DNA from: a bacterium
GTDB lineage: Bacteria; Latescibacterota; UBA2968; GCA-2709665
Length of the DNA stretch: 7,819 bases
Direction of reading: 5' to 3'
NCBI GenBank assembly: GCA_027619145.1
Contig: JAQCGA010000173.1
Span: 1-7,819 of the forward strand
Below the pieces are notes generated by a model. The model saw only the letters and a program-made list of their open reading frames with translations. It was not told the origin of the DNA and searched no databases. Both the position numbers and the translations under genes were made by a program. This document shows positions 1-6,125 of the stretch, one piece after another. Position 1 is the stretch's first letter; each line of letters starts with the position of its first letter.

Positions 1-506
1 GCCGTGTCATACTGTTCGCCGCCGAGGATTACGTAGAGGTACCCCGGTTGCGTACCGCCAATGAGAACCGGTGTGGCAGAAAAGGGCTTTTTCCGATTTG
101 AGCTGCGGGGATCATCCCCGTAAAGGGGCAGAGATGGAGATGTGCTTAAGAAGGCGTTGATGGGCTCAATGTGAACCGACATTCGTTTGATTTTTTCCGG
201 GTCTGCGAAGTAGGCGAGCAGGTTGCCTTCGCTGTCCAGGAGGTAGATTTCTACGCGGGGGTTCATGACCATCAGTTCTTTGAATGTATGTTCGATGGCG
301 CCGTAGTTCAGGCTGTCTTTCAGAAAGGGTTGAAAGCGCAAGGCCAGATCTTCTGCAAGACTCCGGTTTAGTTTTTGGTCTGTTTCTGCAACAAAATCCC
401 GGGATGTGTAGAACAGAAAGGTGAGTAACGCAGTGCCCGAGACCAGGAGCAGAACCAGGAACATAGCCGAGAGTTTTCCGTAAAGGCTATTCAGTATTTT
501 CTGCAT
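1..506 (-). CDS. Two-component sensor histidine kinase, N-terminal part (runs off left edge)
   Basis: The frame is open from the ATG at 506 to the edge, giving 168 residues. One transmembrane helix spans about residues 13-33 (FLVLLLVSGTALLTF core) after a short basic N-terminus. It is followed by an extracytoplasmic region with a PAS/Cache-like strand pattern at about 79-100 (VEIYLLDSEGNLLAYF). A segment with GDDPR at 130-134 and GYLYVILGGEQYD at 155-167 should lie just before the second membrane helix. HAMP, HisKA and HATPase domains would lie outside the window, so the kinase identity rests on the preceding response regulator plus this membrane and sensor layout. The start overlaps the regulator's end by 20 bp, with an AAGGA-type ribosome site inside the regulator gene, so the two are translationally coupled. 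It should sense an envelope signal and phosphorylate the regulator. The ligand is unknown. The family call is good, but the catalytic core is unseen. Confidence 0.85.
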   Translation of the reverse strand, partial: MQKILNSLYGKLSAMFLVLLLVSGTALLTFLFYTSRDFVAETDQKLNRSLAEDLALRFQPFLKDSLNYGAIEHTFKELMVMNPRVEIYLLDSEGNLLAYFADPEKIKRMSVHIEPINAFLSTSPSLPLYGDDPRSSNRKKPFSATPVLIGGTQPGYLYVILGGEQYDT

Positions 507-1212
507 GGTCCAGTTCCTTCCGTTCCGCAAACCGGTAGCCCACGCCCCAGACGGTTCGGATGAAGACAGGCTGAGAGGGGTTGCGTTCTATTTTTGTACG
601 CAGGCGGTTAATGTGGGAATTGACGGTGTGGTTGTAGCCTGTGAAACGATATTCCCATACCATGTCCAGGAGTCGTTCCCGACTGTACGTGCGGCCAGGG
701 TTGGAGGCAAAGAGGGCCAGAAGGTCGAATTCTTTGGCGGTAAGTTCAATTCGTTCGTTCGCAAGGGTAACTTTTCGGTTTTCAAGGTCGATGGTGAGTT
801 CGGCAAAAGAGAGGATTTTTTGATCTGTGGCGGTGGGCTCGTTTTCAGTGGTGCGGCGGATGAGGGCTTTGACGCGCGCAATGAATTCGCGAATGCTGAA
901 GGGTTTGGTAACGTAGTCATCTGCGCCAATTTCCAGGCCCAGAACTTTGTCAAATTCTTCAGATTTGGAGGTGAGCATGAGGATGGGCAGGTTCGGTTTT
1001 TCGGCCCGAATGCGCTTACAGACTTCCAGGCCGTCCAGTTCTGGCAGCATCAGGTCCAGGATAACGAGCAGGTACTCGTCGGATAGGGCCATTGCGAGTC
1101 CGGTTTTTCCATCCGTGGCCCTGTCCAGTGGATAGTTGAGATCCTGGAGGTGAATGTCAACGAGATCCGCAATGTCAATGTCGTCTTCAATGATGAGGAT
1201 TTTTTCTGACAT
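487..1212 (-). CDS. OmpR/PhoB-family response regulator, 241 aa
   Basis: This is a DNA-binding transcriptional regulator of a two-component system, acting in the cytoplasm. The receiver domain covers residues 1-120, with the acidic pair D10 and D11 (IIEDD), the phosphoacceptor D53 (VILDLMLPELDG), T81 (LMLTS) and the conserved K103 (TKPF). The C-terminal winged helix spans about 133-231, with ELTAKEFDLLALFASNPGR before the recognition region, and VNSHINRLRTKIE and IRTVWGVGYRF as the family signature. All phosphorylation residues are present and the length is typical of the family. The ATG at 1212 is only two residues before the first beta strand, so it is the natural start, although the upstream ribosome site is weak (CGGAT). 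The partner kinase starts inside the last codons of this gene. Targets cannot be told from the sequence, so I assign no symbol such as phoB or ompR. Confidence 0.96.
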   Translation of the reverse strand: MSEKILIIEDDIDIADLVDIHLQDLNYPLDRATDGKTGLAMALSDEYLLVILDLMLPELDGLEVCKRIRAEKPNLPILMLTSKSEEFDKVLGLEIGADDYVTKPFSIREFIARVKALIRRTTENEPTATDQKILSFAELTIDLENRKVTLANERIELTAKEFDLLALFASNPGRTYSRERLLDMVWEYRFTGYNHTVNSHINRLRTKIERNPSQPVFIRTVWGVGYRFAERKELDHAENTE

Positions 1213-1259
1213 GGCCGGAGATCCGAATGTGAGCGGTGTGAGAACGTTTGACAGCGATG

Positions 1260-1287
1260 TGTATAACCTACGAAAAAAGTATCACAA
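1260..1287 (-). promoter_or_regulatory. Candidate promoter of the two-component operon
   Basis: On the minus strand a TTGTGA element (1287-1282) lies 16 bp before TATACA (1265-1260). Each matches four of six sigma-70 consensus positions. Transcription would start near 1253, leaving a leader of about 40 nt before the regulator ATG. The -35 element lies inside one arm of an inverted repeat. It sits between the upstream gene's hairpin and the regulator, which is where a promoter is required. The match is moderate. Confidence 0.4.
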
Positions 1288-1310
1288 AATCATCACGGGA
1301 TCGTTGTGAT
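1281..1310. promoter_or_regulatory. Inverted repeat overlapping the two-component promoter (candidate operator)
   Basis: ATCACAA at 1281-1287 is mirrored exactly by TTGTGAT at 1304-1310, with 16 bp between the arms. A second small palindrome, GTTTCAAAC, follows at 1312-1320. The left arm coincides with the proposed -35 element, so a bound protein would affect transcription of the regulator gene. OmpR/PhoB-type regulators usually bind direct repeats, so this may be a site for a different regulator or chance. Confidence 0.3.
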
Positions 1311-1339
1311 TGTTTCAAACGCTTCAATTTCACACAGAA

Positions 1340-1369
1340 ACGCCCCGGCAGACAGGGATGCCGGGGCGT
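1340..1369 (-). terminator. Hairpin terminator after the BNR-propeller gene
   Basis: An 11-bp perfect stem (1340-1350 with 1359-1369; core CGCCCCGGCA) encloses an 8-nt loop. It begins 55 bp past the propeller stop codon on the minus strand. The transcript continues with a short, imperfect U-rich stretch (TTTCTGTG). The stem is strong and GC-rich but the U tract is weak, so termination is probable rather than certain. It separates this gene from the downstream two-component operon. Confidence 0.65.
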
Positions 1370-1424
1370 GGATCGTTCGGGAGGACCGGAGGTATCAGTC
1401 CTGGACGAAACTCTGTGCGAGCTT

Positions 1425-3725
1425 TCAGGTTTCTCCACGATCGGCAGACGTGAGGAGGGTGCGGCGCTTGCCCGGATGGTCTGTTCGGTAGAACCAGTAG
1501 GTGGAATAATAATCGTGCGAGAGGAAGAGGTGCCCGGTACGGTCGATGGTGAGGCGGTGGTAGTAGACGCTGTATTCGGAGAAGGGAGGAGCGACCAGGG
1601 TGCGTGGTTCTTCCCAGGGGCTGTCGAAGGGTTTTCTTTGATGAGAGAGGGTGAGCGATTGGCCCACGGGGAAAGGGCCGGCGTTGTGCCAGCCCAGGCG
1701 GAAGACCAGGTGCAGGGTGTCGTGGGCATCGCAGACGAGGCCCACGTAGGTTTGCCGCAGGTCTGGCCACACATCTTCGGTTTGGGTCCATCCGGCGTAT
1801 GCATCGTTGGGTTGGAGCGACCGGGCGTATTTGAAGGTGCGGCCGTGGGTGCCTACCAGGACGTGGAGGTATCCCCGGCTGTCCATGGTGATACAGGGGG
1901 AGTTGTGGACGTCGTTTGCGGGAGGGCCATAGCCGATGAGTACGGGTTTGCCGAGGGTTTTTGTTTCCCGGTCGTAGGTGGCGACGAAGGTGGGAACACC
2001 GGGCACGTCTTCTTTCGGGTCTGTGGCTTCTGCCCAGGCGAGGTGGACCCGGGCGCCTCGCGAGACGATGGAGGATGGTGCACCGGAATGCTGGGAGATG
2101 CCGATGCAGGCGCGGGAGACGAGGATGGGATCGCCGGGGTGCAGGCCGTCGCCATCTTTTTGAGGAAGGAAAAGTTCCATGTCGTTGAGGCGCCGCCAGA
2201 TGCGCTCCGGGTCCGCTTCGGTTTGGGTATAACGTACGACAGGAGGCGGGCCGTCCGGCGTGTTGTGGCCGGAGAATTGCTCGATGTCGAAGCTGGCGGG
2301 CTGGTCTGTGGTGGTGCCAATAGGGCTACTGGTGAAGGTGGTTGCACGGTCCGTGGAGCGAAGGAGGGTGGGTTGCTGGTTTACGCGGGTGACCAGGTAA
2401 AGGTCGTTGTCTGTATCGAAGGCGATTTTGGTGGAAGACATGGCGGCTGGCGAACCGAGAATTTTCTGGAGGTCGGTTGTAATCCAGTGCCCTTCACGCA
2501 AAGTGGAGACACCGGAGGTTGTGCGGATGAAAGGTGTGTTTTCGAGGTCGAAGTAAACCTGGTTTTCCACCGGGTAGTCCGGTTGGTGGCCGAACTGGTG
2601 GTTTTCGTGTCTATAGGGTTTGAGGATGACTGGCAGGTCCAGTGGGCGTTCGGCCGGAGCGATGCCTGTTTTCAGAAAGAGCGTTGCGTACGTGGAGATA
2701 TCAGGATTTTCTTGAGGAGTGGCGCGCAGGTGACAGATGAAGGTGTCGCTTTCCGGTGAGGCGCTTTCCGGGATGGTGGCTTCAAGGGTGACTTCTTCGG
2801 CCTGGCCGGGGGCGAGTTCGACAGATGTGGAGGAGAGATGGACGGGCCATTTATCGCCGGGGAATTCCAGGTTCAGGCGGATGGTCTGTTTGCTGCTGGC
2901 ATTGTTGTGTACACGGAAGGAGGCGGTTTGCCGCTCTCCAGGATGGACATAGGTGGTTATGCTGTAAGGGGTGATCAGCCAGCGGTATTTTTGAAAAGGG
3001 AAGAAACTATCTGGATCGGGTGTCCAGAGGGAGAGATCCTGGTTGGGGTCACTGGTTTCCCAGCGGGTGAGTCCGTCTATGTTGAGGGTGGCCTGGGCAG
3101 CAGGCAGGTGCAGGCGCCATGGGACGGCGTCGCGATGCACATTGGCAGGGAAGGTGTACGATGTGGTGCCGTCTTCTTTGATCTGGAGGGTGTGGATAAG
3201 TGTACCTTCAACATTGTACACGGGCAGGGCCTTGACGTTGGCCGCGAGATTGGTAGCTTGAATGGTGCAGTCTCCGACCGGTGGGAGAAAGCAGATGTTG
3301 CCAGGGTGGTCCGGACTGAGGAGTTCGAGGGGTTCCTGGTGGCGTGCGTCTTTGTGACCGCGAGAGGTTTCGATGAGGTAGTGTTTGCAGTTTGTAACAA
3401 ATCCCCAGGCGGCTTCCTCGCCGTAGCGGTCGAAGGCGATGGTGATGTTGAGGGCGTAGATACCGGGACGTTCGACCTGTGTAGAGAGTCGAACGTATTT
3501 CGGTTGGCCAGGACCACTGGCTACAGGGAGGCCGTCGTCTGGAATCGTGATTTCCTGGAGTACCTGCCGGTCTGGCCCCACGAGGAGGGCACGCAGGTCG
3601 GTTTGCCGGTCGTGTACGTGCCGGTCGTATTTTGCCAGATGGATGACGAGTTCGCCGGGTTCGGCCAGGAAGTACGCGCCGCCCGCACCGCCCAGGAAGA
3701 GAGGGATTTCTGGTTCGTTGTTCAT
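1425..3725 (-). CDS. Multidomain BNR_4-type beta-propeller protein, possible polysaccharide lyase relative, 766 aa
   Basis: The first 250 or so residues look all-beta and I do not recognise them. About 255-352 resembles a NEW3/Ig-like beta-sandwich (HPGERQTASFRVHNN, then APGQAEEVTLEATIPESA). The rest, about 390-766, is a propeller with BNR_4 (PF15892)-like blades: GARVHLAWAEATDP at 557-570, HNSPCITMDSRGYLHVLVGTH at 607-627, YVGLVCDAHDTLHLVFR at 660-676 and YYHRLTIDRTGHLFL at 721-735. H607 and H627 are 20 residues apart, like the paired histidines I recall in PL24/PL25 ulvan lyases of this fold. A lyase or sugar-binding role is therefore plausible but unproven. The N-terminus (MNNEPEIPLF) has no basic region or hydrophobic helix, so no classical signal peptide is seen. 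The start has a good ribosome site (GAGGT, 7 bp before the ATG). It appears to be transcribed alone. Confidence 0.85.
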   Translation of the reverse strand: MNNEPEIPLFLGGAGGAYFLAEPGELVIHLAKYDRHVHDRQTDLRALLVGPDRQVLQEITIPDDGLPVASGPGQPKYVRLSTQVERPGIYALNITIAFDRYGEEAAWGFVTNCKHYLIETSRGHKDARHQEPLELLSPDHPGNICFLPPVGDCTIQATNLAANVKALPVYNVEGTLIHTLQIKEDGTTSYTFPANVHRDAVPWRLHLPAAQATLNIDGLTRWETSDPNQDLSLWTPDPDSFFPFQKYRWLITPYSITTYVHPGERQTASFRVHNNASSKQTIRLNLEFPGDKWPVHLSSTSVELAPGQAEEVTLEATIPESASPESDTFICHLRATPQENPDISTYATLFLKTGIAPAERPLDLPVILKPYRHENHQFGHQPDYPVENQVYFDLENTPFIRTTSGVSTLREGHWITTDLQKILGSPAAMSSTKIAFDTDNDLYLVTRVNQQPTLLRSTDRATTFTSSPIGTTTDQPASFDIEQFSGHNTPDGPPPVVRYTQTEADPERIWRRLNDMELFLPQKDGDGLHPGDPILVSRACIGISQHSGAPSSIVSRGARVHLAWAEATDPKEDVPGVPTFVATYDRETKTLGKPVLIGYGPPANDVHNSPCITMDSRGYLHVLVGTHGRTFKYARSLQPNDAYAGWTQTEDVWPDLRQTYVGLVCDAHDTLHLVFRLGWHNAGPFPVGQSLTLSHQRKPFDSPWEEPRTLVAPPFSEYSVYYHRLTIDRTGHLFLSHDYYSTYWFYRTDHPGKRRTLLTSADRGET

Positions 3726-3756
3726 TGGGGACCTCGATTTGGATTCAAAAGCAGGA

Positions 3757-3797
3757 TGTCACGCAAAGTCGCAAAGACGCAAAGGGAAAAGCGGTGG
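3757..3797. repeat. Intergenic repeat, copy A (three 'acgcaaag' units plus shared flank)
   Basis: TGTC is followed by three 8-bp units (ACGCAAAG, TCGCAAAG, ACGCAAAG at 3761-3784) and then GGGAAAAGCGGTGG. The same arrangement, with two units, recurs at 3866-3898. Translations of this repeat give spurious 'QRRKGKSGG'-type peptides, so short ORFs over it should not be annotated. Confidence 0.85.
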
Positions 3798-3819
3798 CAA
3801 GGTTACAGGTATTTCGTAG

Positions 3820-3861
3820 GGGCGGCCCCCTGTGGCCGTCCGGCCTTTGGAAGTCAAAGGC
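3820..3861. repeat. Two tandem hairpins between the repeat copies
   Basis: The first hairpin pairs GGGCGGCC (3820-3827) with GGCCGTCC (3834-3841), 8 bp with one G-T wobble and a 6-nt loop. The second, starting 2 bp later, pairs GCCTTTG (3843-3849) with CAAAGGC (3855-3861), a perfect 7-bp stem with a 5-nt loop. Neither is followed by a T run on either strand, so they look like parts of an intergenic repeat element rather than terminators. Confidence 0.6.
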
Positions 3862-3865
3862 GGAG

Positions 3866-3898
3866 TGTCACGCAAAGACGCAAAGGGAGAAGCGGTGG
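3866..3898. repeat. Intergenic repeat, copy B (two 'acgcaaag' units plus shared flank)
   Basis: TGTC, two ACGCAAAG units (3870-3885) and GGGAGAAGCGGTGG repeat copy A in the same orientation with one unit fewer and one substitution in the flank. The copies start 109 bp apart. The unit-number difference suggests slippage or independent insertion of a dispersed repeat. Confidence 0.85.
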
Positions 3899-3903
3899 TA
3901 GAG

Positions 3904-3943
3904 AAGTGACCGCGAAGGTATGGGCGAGTCTTCGCGGTCACTT
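3904..3943 (-). terminator. 14-bp hairpin terminator after the lactonase-family gene
   Basis: AAGTGACCGCGAAG (3904-3917) and CTTCGCGGTCACTT (3930-3943) form a perfect 14-bp stem with a 12-nt loop. It begins 28 bp past the lactonase stop codon on the minus strand. The stem ends in TT and is followed by CTCTACC, so the U tract is poor. The position and stem strength suggest termination or 3'-end protection. Confidence 0.6.
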
Positions 3944-3971
3944 GGATTTGATATGAATGGCGGTTGTGAGG

Positions 3972-4985
3972 TTAATCGGGCAATTGGAGGAAGAGTACCC
4001 ACATGGATTGTTTTCCAACGGGGTAGACTTCCAGGGGTGTGAGTGCGCCGGTGTTGGGGTTGATGCGATAGGAGGCCAGATTGCCCGAGGGTTGTCCACC
4101 GGCAAAAAGGAAGGAGCCGGTGGGGTCTATGCCGAAGGCCCGGGGTGCGGGCTCGGTGGGTTGTTGGCCCAAAGCGGTGAGACTGCCGTTTTCGCCGGTG
4201 GCGTAGCAGGCGATGCTATCGTGACCCCGGTTGGAAACGTAGAGGTATTTCCCTGAAGGGGTAATATGAATTTGGGCACAGCTGTTTTCACCACTGAACC
4301 CTTCTGGCAATGTGGAGAGGGTCTGGAAGGCAGAGAGGGTGCCTGCAGAGGGATCGAAGCGGTAGGCGGTTACGCTGCTGCCCTGCTCGTTGGAGACATA
4401 AACGATATCTTTTTGGGGGTGGAAAACGAAGTGGCGTGGGCCCACGCCGGGTTCGGGTGAGACGTGTGGTGGTTGATTGGGTGTGAGTTCACCTGTTGTT
4501 TCGTTGAAACGAAATTGGAAAATGGCGTTGGATTCGCCCACGTGGGGTAAGAAGGCAAAGGTGTTGGAAGGATCTGTGAGAACGCAGTGGGCTTTGGGGG
4601 CGGTTTTGTGCCAGACTACGTGTGGGTTGCCTACCGACCCTTCTTTGTGGAGCGGATGGACGGCGATCAGGCCACCGCCATAATAGGCTGAAAGCAGGAA
4701 GTTCCCTTTGCGATCCGTACTGAGGTAGCAGGGATCGGCTTCAAGAGAGACGGTTCCTGTGGGAGAAAGGTCCCCTGTGGCGTGGTCAATTCGAAAACTG
4801 GCAATGTGGCGGGTAGATCGGACACCGACATAGAGGGTCTTTTTGTTGGGGGCCAGAGCCAGCGGGCCAGGGGCGCCGCCGAGTTCGGTATTTGTGATAT
4901 GGGCAAGTGCGCCGGTCTGCGAGTCCAGGGCGTAGGTGGAAATTCGGTTTTCGGAAGCGATTGCAATATAGACAAAGCATTTCAT
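3972..4985 (-). CDS. Lactonase-family seven-bladed beta-propeller (6-phosphogluconolactonase-like), 337 aa
   Basis: The whole protein is a run of propeller blades of the lactonase family (PF10282), with repeated 'G.L.......P......P....LYV.......I..Y..d..tG.L' patterns. Clear family landmarks are GPRHFVFHP (182-190), YVSNEQGSSVTAYRFDPSAG (196-215), AQIHITPSGKYLYVSNRGHD (237-256), PRAFGIDPTGSFLFAGGQ (281-298) and NLASYRINPNTGALTPLEVY (302-321). E. coli Pgl, the characterised member, is of similar length and hydrolyses 6-phosphogluconolactone to 6-phosphogluconate in the cytoplasm. Family members also act on other lactones, so the substrate here is open. No signal peptide is seen. The ATG at 4985 has a GAGGT ribosome site 8 bp upstream. 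It is divergent from the TonB gene and followed by a strong hairpin, so it is probably monocistronic. Its neighbour is a second propeller, but no other pentose-phosphate gene is visible. Confidence 0.93.
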   Translation of the reverse strand: MKCFVYIAIASENRISTYALDSQTGALAHITNTELGGAPGPLALAPNKKTLYVGVRSTRHIASFRIDHATGDLSPTGTVSLEADPCYLSTDRKGNFLLSAYYGGGLIAVHPLHKEGSVGNPHVVWHKTAPKAHCVLTDPSNTFAFLPHVGESNAIFQFRFNETTGELTPNQPPHVSPEPGVGPRHFVFHPQKDIVYVSNEQGSSVTAYRFDPSAGTLSAFQTLSTLPEGFSGENSCAQIHITPSGKYLYVSNRGHDSIACYATGENGSLTALGQQPTEPAPRAFGIDPTGSFLFAGGQPSGNLASYRINPNTGALTPLEVYPVGKQSMWVLFLQLPD

Positions 4986-5119
4986 TGTAGCAGACCTCGG
5001 GTTTGAAGGTGAGGTGTTATATGTTTGCAGGAGACAATATAAACCCGGTGAATGGATGAGGGAAATGAAAAGTTGACCCGGAACAACCGGTACGTAATAA
5101 AAGCGTAATTTCCCTTATG

Positions 5120-5125
5120 TATAAT
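5120..5125 (+). promoter_or_regulatory. Consensus -10 box upstream of the TonB-family gene
   Basis: A perfect TATAAT lies 49 bp before the start codon, in the AT-rich divergent intergenic region 4986-5174. The matching -35 position (about 5097-5102, ATAAAA) is a poor match. Transcription would begin near 5132. The opposite strand has a weaker TATATT (5041-5036) that could serve the lactonase gene, also without a good -35. Confidence 0.45.
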
Positions 5126-5174
5126 TGCTGTATCTATAGCAGGTTGTTGCTCAAATATAAATGAGGGTCTACAG

Positions 5175-5947
5175 ATGAAATTTGTACTTCACCGATTTGA
5201 TGGGAGCCTGTTGAGCGTCCTATCGGATTTAAAAGACCGGCGAAAGCAGTTTCAGCGCCTGGTTGCAGCACGGCCAACGGGAGTGGTTGTTCAAACGCGT
5301 ACGAAAAACCCCGCGATGGATATCAAACGGCAGTACCGCACGGTTTTGAGTATGTGTCTATTATTTTCGGCTACGTTCCATACCATTGTAGCCCTGTTGT
5401 TTCCCACCCTGGAACTTCGGGAAGCTACAGTAAAAAAAGATCAAATGGTGATCCAGATGGAAGATATTCCGGAGACCCGCCAGGTGCACCGCCCGCCGCC
5501 CCCCCCCGTCCGGCGGTGCCGATTGAAACGGAAAGTGAAGACGTTCCGGAAGATGTTACCATTGAAACAACGGATCTGGACCTGGATCAGGCGCCGGTAG
5601 ACATACCTCCTCCGCCAGAGGCTTTTGCAGCAGGAGCTTTTCCGGAAGAAGAGGAGATACTGGAATTCTGGAAGGTTGAGCAGAAACCCAGGCTGGTGAA
5701 GCAGGTTAGCCCGAATTATCCGGATGCGGCACGTAAGAGAGGGATAGAAGGGTCGGTTTATTTAATGGTGCTGGTGGGAAAGGATGGCCGCGTGCAGGAT
5801 GTTCGGGTTATAAAAGGGGAGAAGATCTTTGAGAATGCGGCCATGCAAGCGGCCTATCAGTTTGTGTTTGAGCCGGCATTGCAGAACGACAAGCCAGTAA
5901 AGGTATGGATGACCATTCCGGTCCAGTTCAAATTGGTAGGGATTTGA
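5175..5947 (+). CDS. TonB-family energy transducer, frame broken at a nine-C tract (257 aa if one base is restored)
   Basis: TonB proteins span the periplasm and pass proton-motive energy from ExbB/ExbD to outer-membrane receptors. From the ATG at 5175 (GAGGG ribosome site 7 bp upstream) the frame gives a 47-residue basic N-terminal stretch, KNPAMDIKRQYR, a membrane helix at about 55-76, QMEDIPETRQVHR and five prolines. The frame then fails at nine C (5499-5507). Reading on with one extra C gives RPAVPIETES, an acidic region, and a typical TonB C-terminal domain (about 170-257: PRLVKQVSPNYPDAARKRG, then EGSVYLMVLVGKDGRVQDVR). The join 'PPPPPRPAVP' fits what I recall of related TonB proteins, so the two halves are one gene. 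Uncorrected, translation stops at 5600 with a basic non-native tail. Causes could be a sequencing error, phase variation, slippage or a mutation. No exbB/exbD or receptor gene lies in the window. Confidence 0.88.
5499..5507 (+). repeat. Homopolymer run of nine C at the frame break
   Basis: Nine consecutive C follow CCGCCG in the proline-codon stretch of the TonB-family gene. The upstream frame reads them as CCC CCC CCC then GTC. The downstream TonB domain needs one more C (or two fewer). Tracts like this slip in replication and are also commonly miscounted in assemblies. Confidence 0.95.
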
Positions 5948-5974
5948 ACGGAAGCGGGTTGGTCCCCATTTTCG

Positions 5975-6018
5975 CCGGAAAGATCGGTTTTTTATTCGCC
6001 GATTTTTCCGGTTTTTTT
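5975..6018 (+). terminator. Strong intrinsic terminator after the TonB-family gene
   Basis: CCGGAAAGATCGG (5975-5987) pairs with CCGATTTTTCCGG (5999-6011) over 13 bp with one G-T wobble and an 11-nt loop. Seven T follow directly (6012-6018). It lies 27 bp after the TonB stop codon. This is a textbook rho-independent terminator and separates the TonB and URO-D units. Confidence 0.93.
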
Positions 6019-6047
6019 GTACATCTATAACGGTCCATGCGTTTTTC

Positions 6048-6076
6048 TTGAATCCGGCCTCGCCGGGGTGTATACT
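6048..6076 (+). promoter_or_regulatory. Sigma-70-like promoter of the URO-D-family gene
   Basis: TTGAAT (6048-6053) and TATACT (6071-6076) are 17 bp apart, with four and five of six consensus matches. Transcription would start near 6083, about 43 nt before the ATG. The spacer carries a small dyad, CCGGC-CTC-GCCGG (6054-6066), which could be an operator or chance. It sits just after the upstream terminator, as expected for an independent unit. Confidence 0.7.
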
Positions 6077-6125
6077 TCTGTTGTGTGGAAGGCAAACAGG
6101 AGTGGGTTTTTGACGGAGGTATGTG

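Noticed and set aside
505..1086. 193-codon open frame on the plus strand
   Set aside because: It is the antisense shadow of the response regulator, whose catalytic residues are all intact on the minus strand.
1248..2759. 503-codon open frame on the plus strand
   Set aside because: It lies antisense to the BNR-propeller gene, whose frame shows clear family motifs. The plus-strand translation is Gly/Val-rich and has no recognisable domain.
3820..3861. Additional transcription terminators in the repeat block
   Set aside because: No T run follows either small hairpin on either strand, so I listed them as repeat structure.
3761..3885. Possible CRISPR array
   Set aside because: The units are 8 bp and back to back, with no regular unique spacers; only two clusters exist and no cas gene is present.
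2838..3956. 372-codon open frame on the plus strand
   Set aside because: It is antisense to the propeller's N-terminal half and runs into the repeat block, giving the 'QRRKGRSGG'-type translation typical of such repeats.
5073..5101. TTGACC as a -35 box for the TonB-family gene
   Set aside because: It is about 41 bp from the perfect TATAAT, and the sequence at the right distance (AATAAA) is a poor -10.
5499..5507. Programmed -1 ribosomal frameshift as the established explanation
   Set aside because: C runs are not a usual slippery sequence, and I saw no clear stimulatory stem or upstream Shine-Dalgarno element; I kept it only as one possibility.
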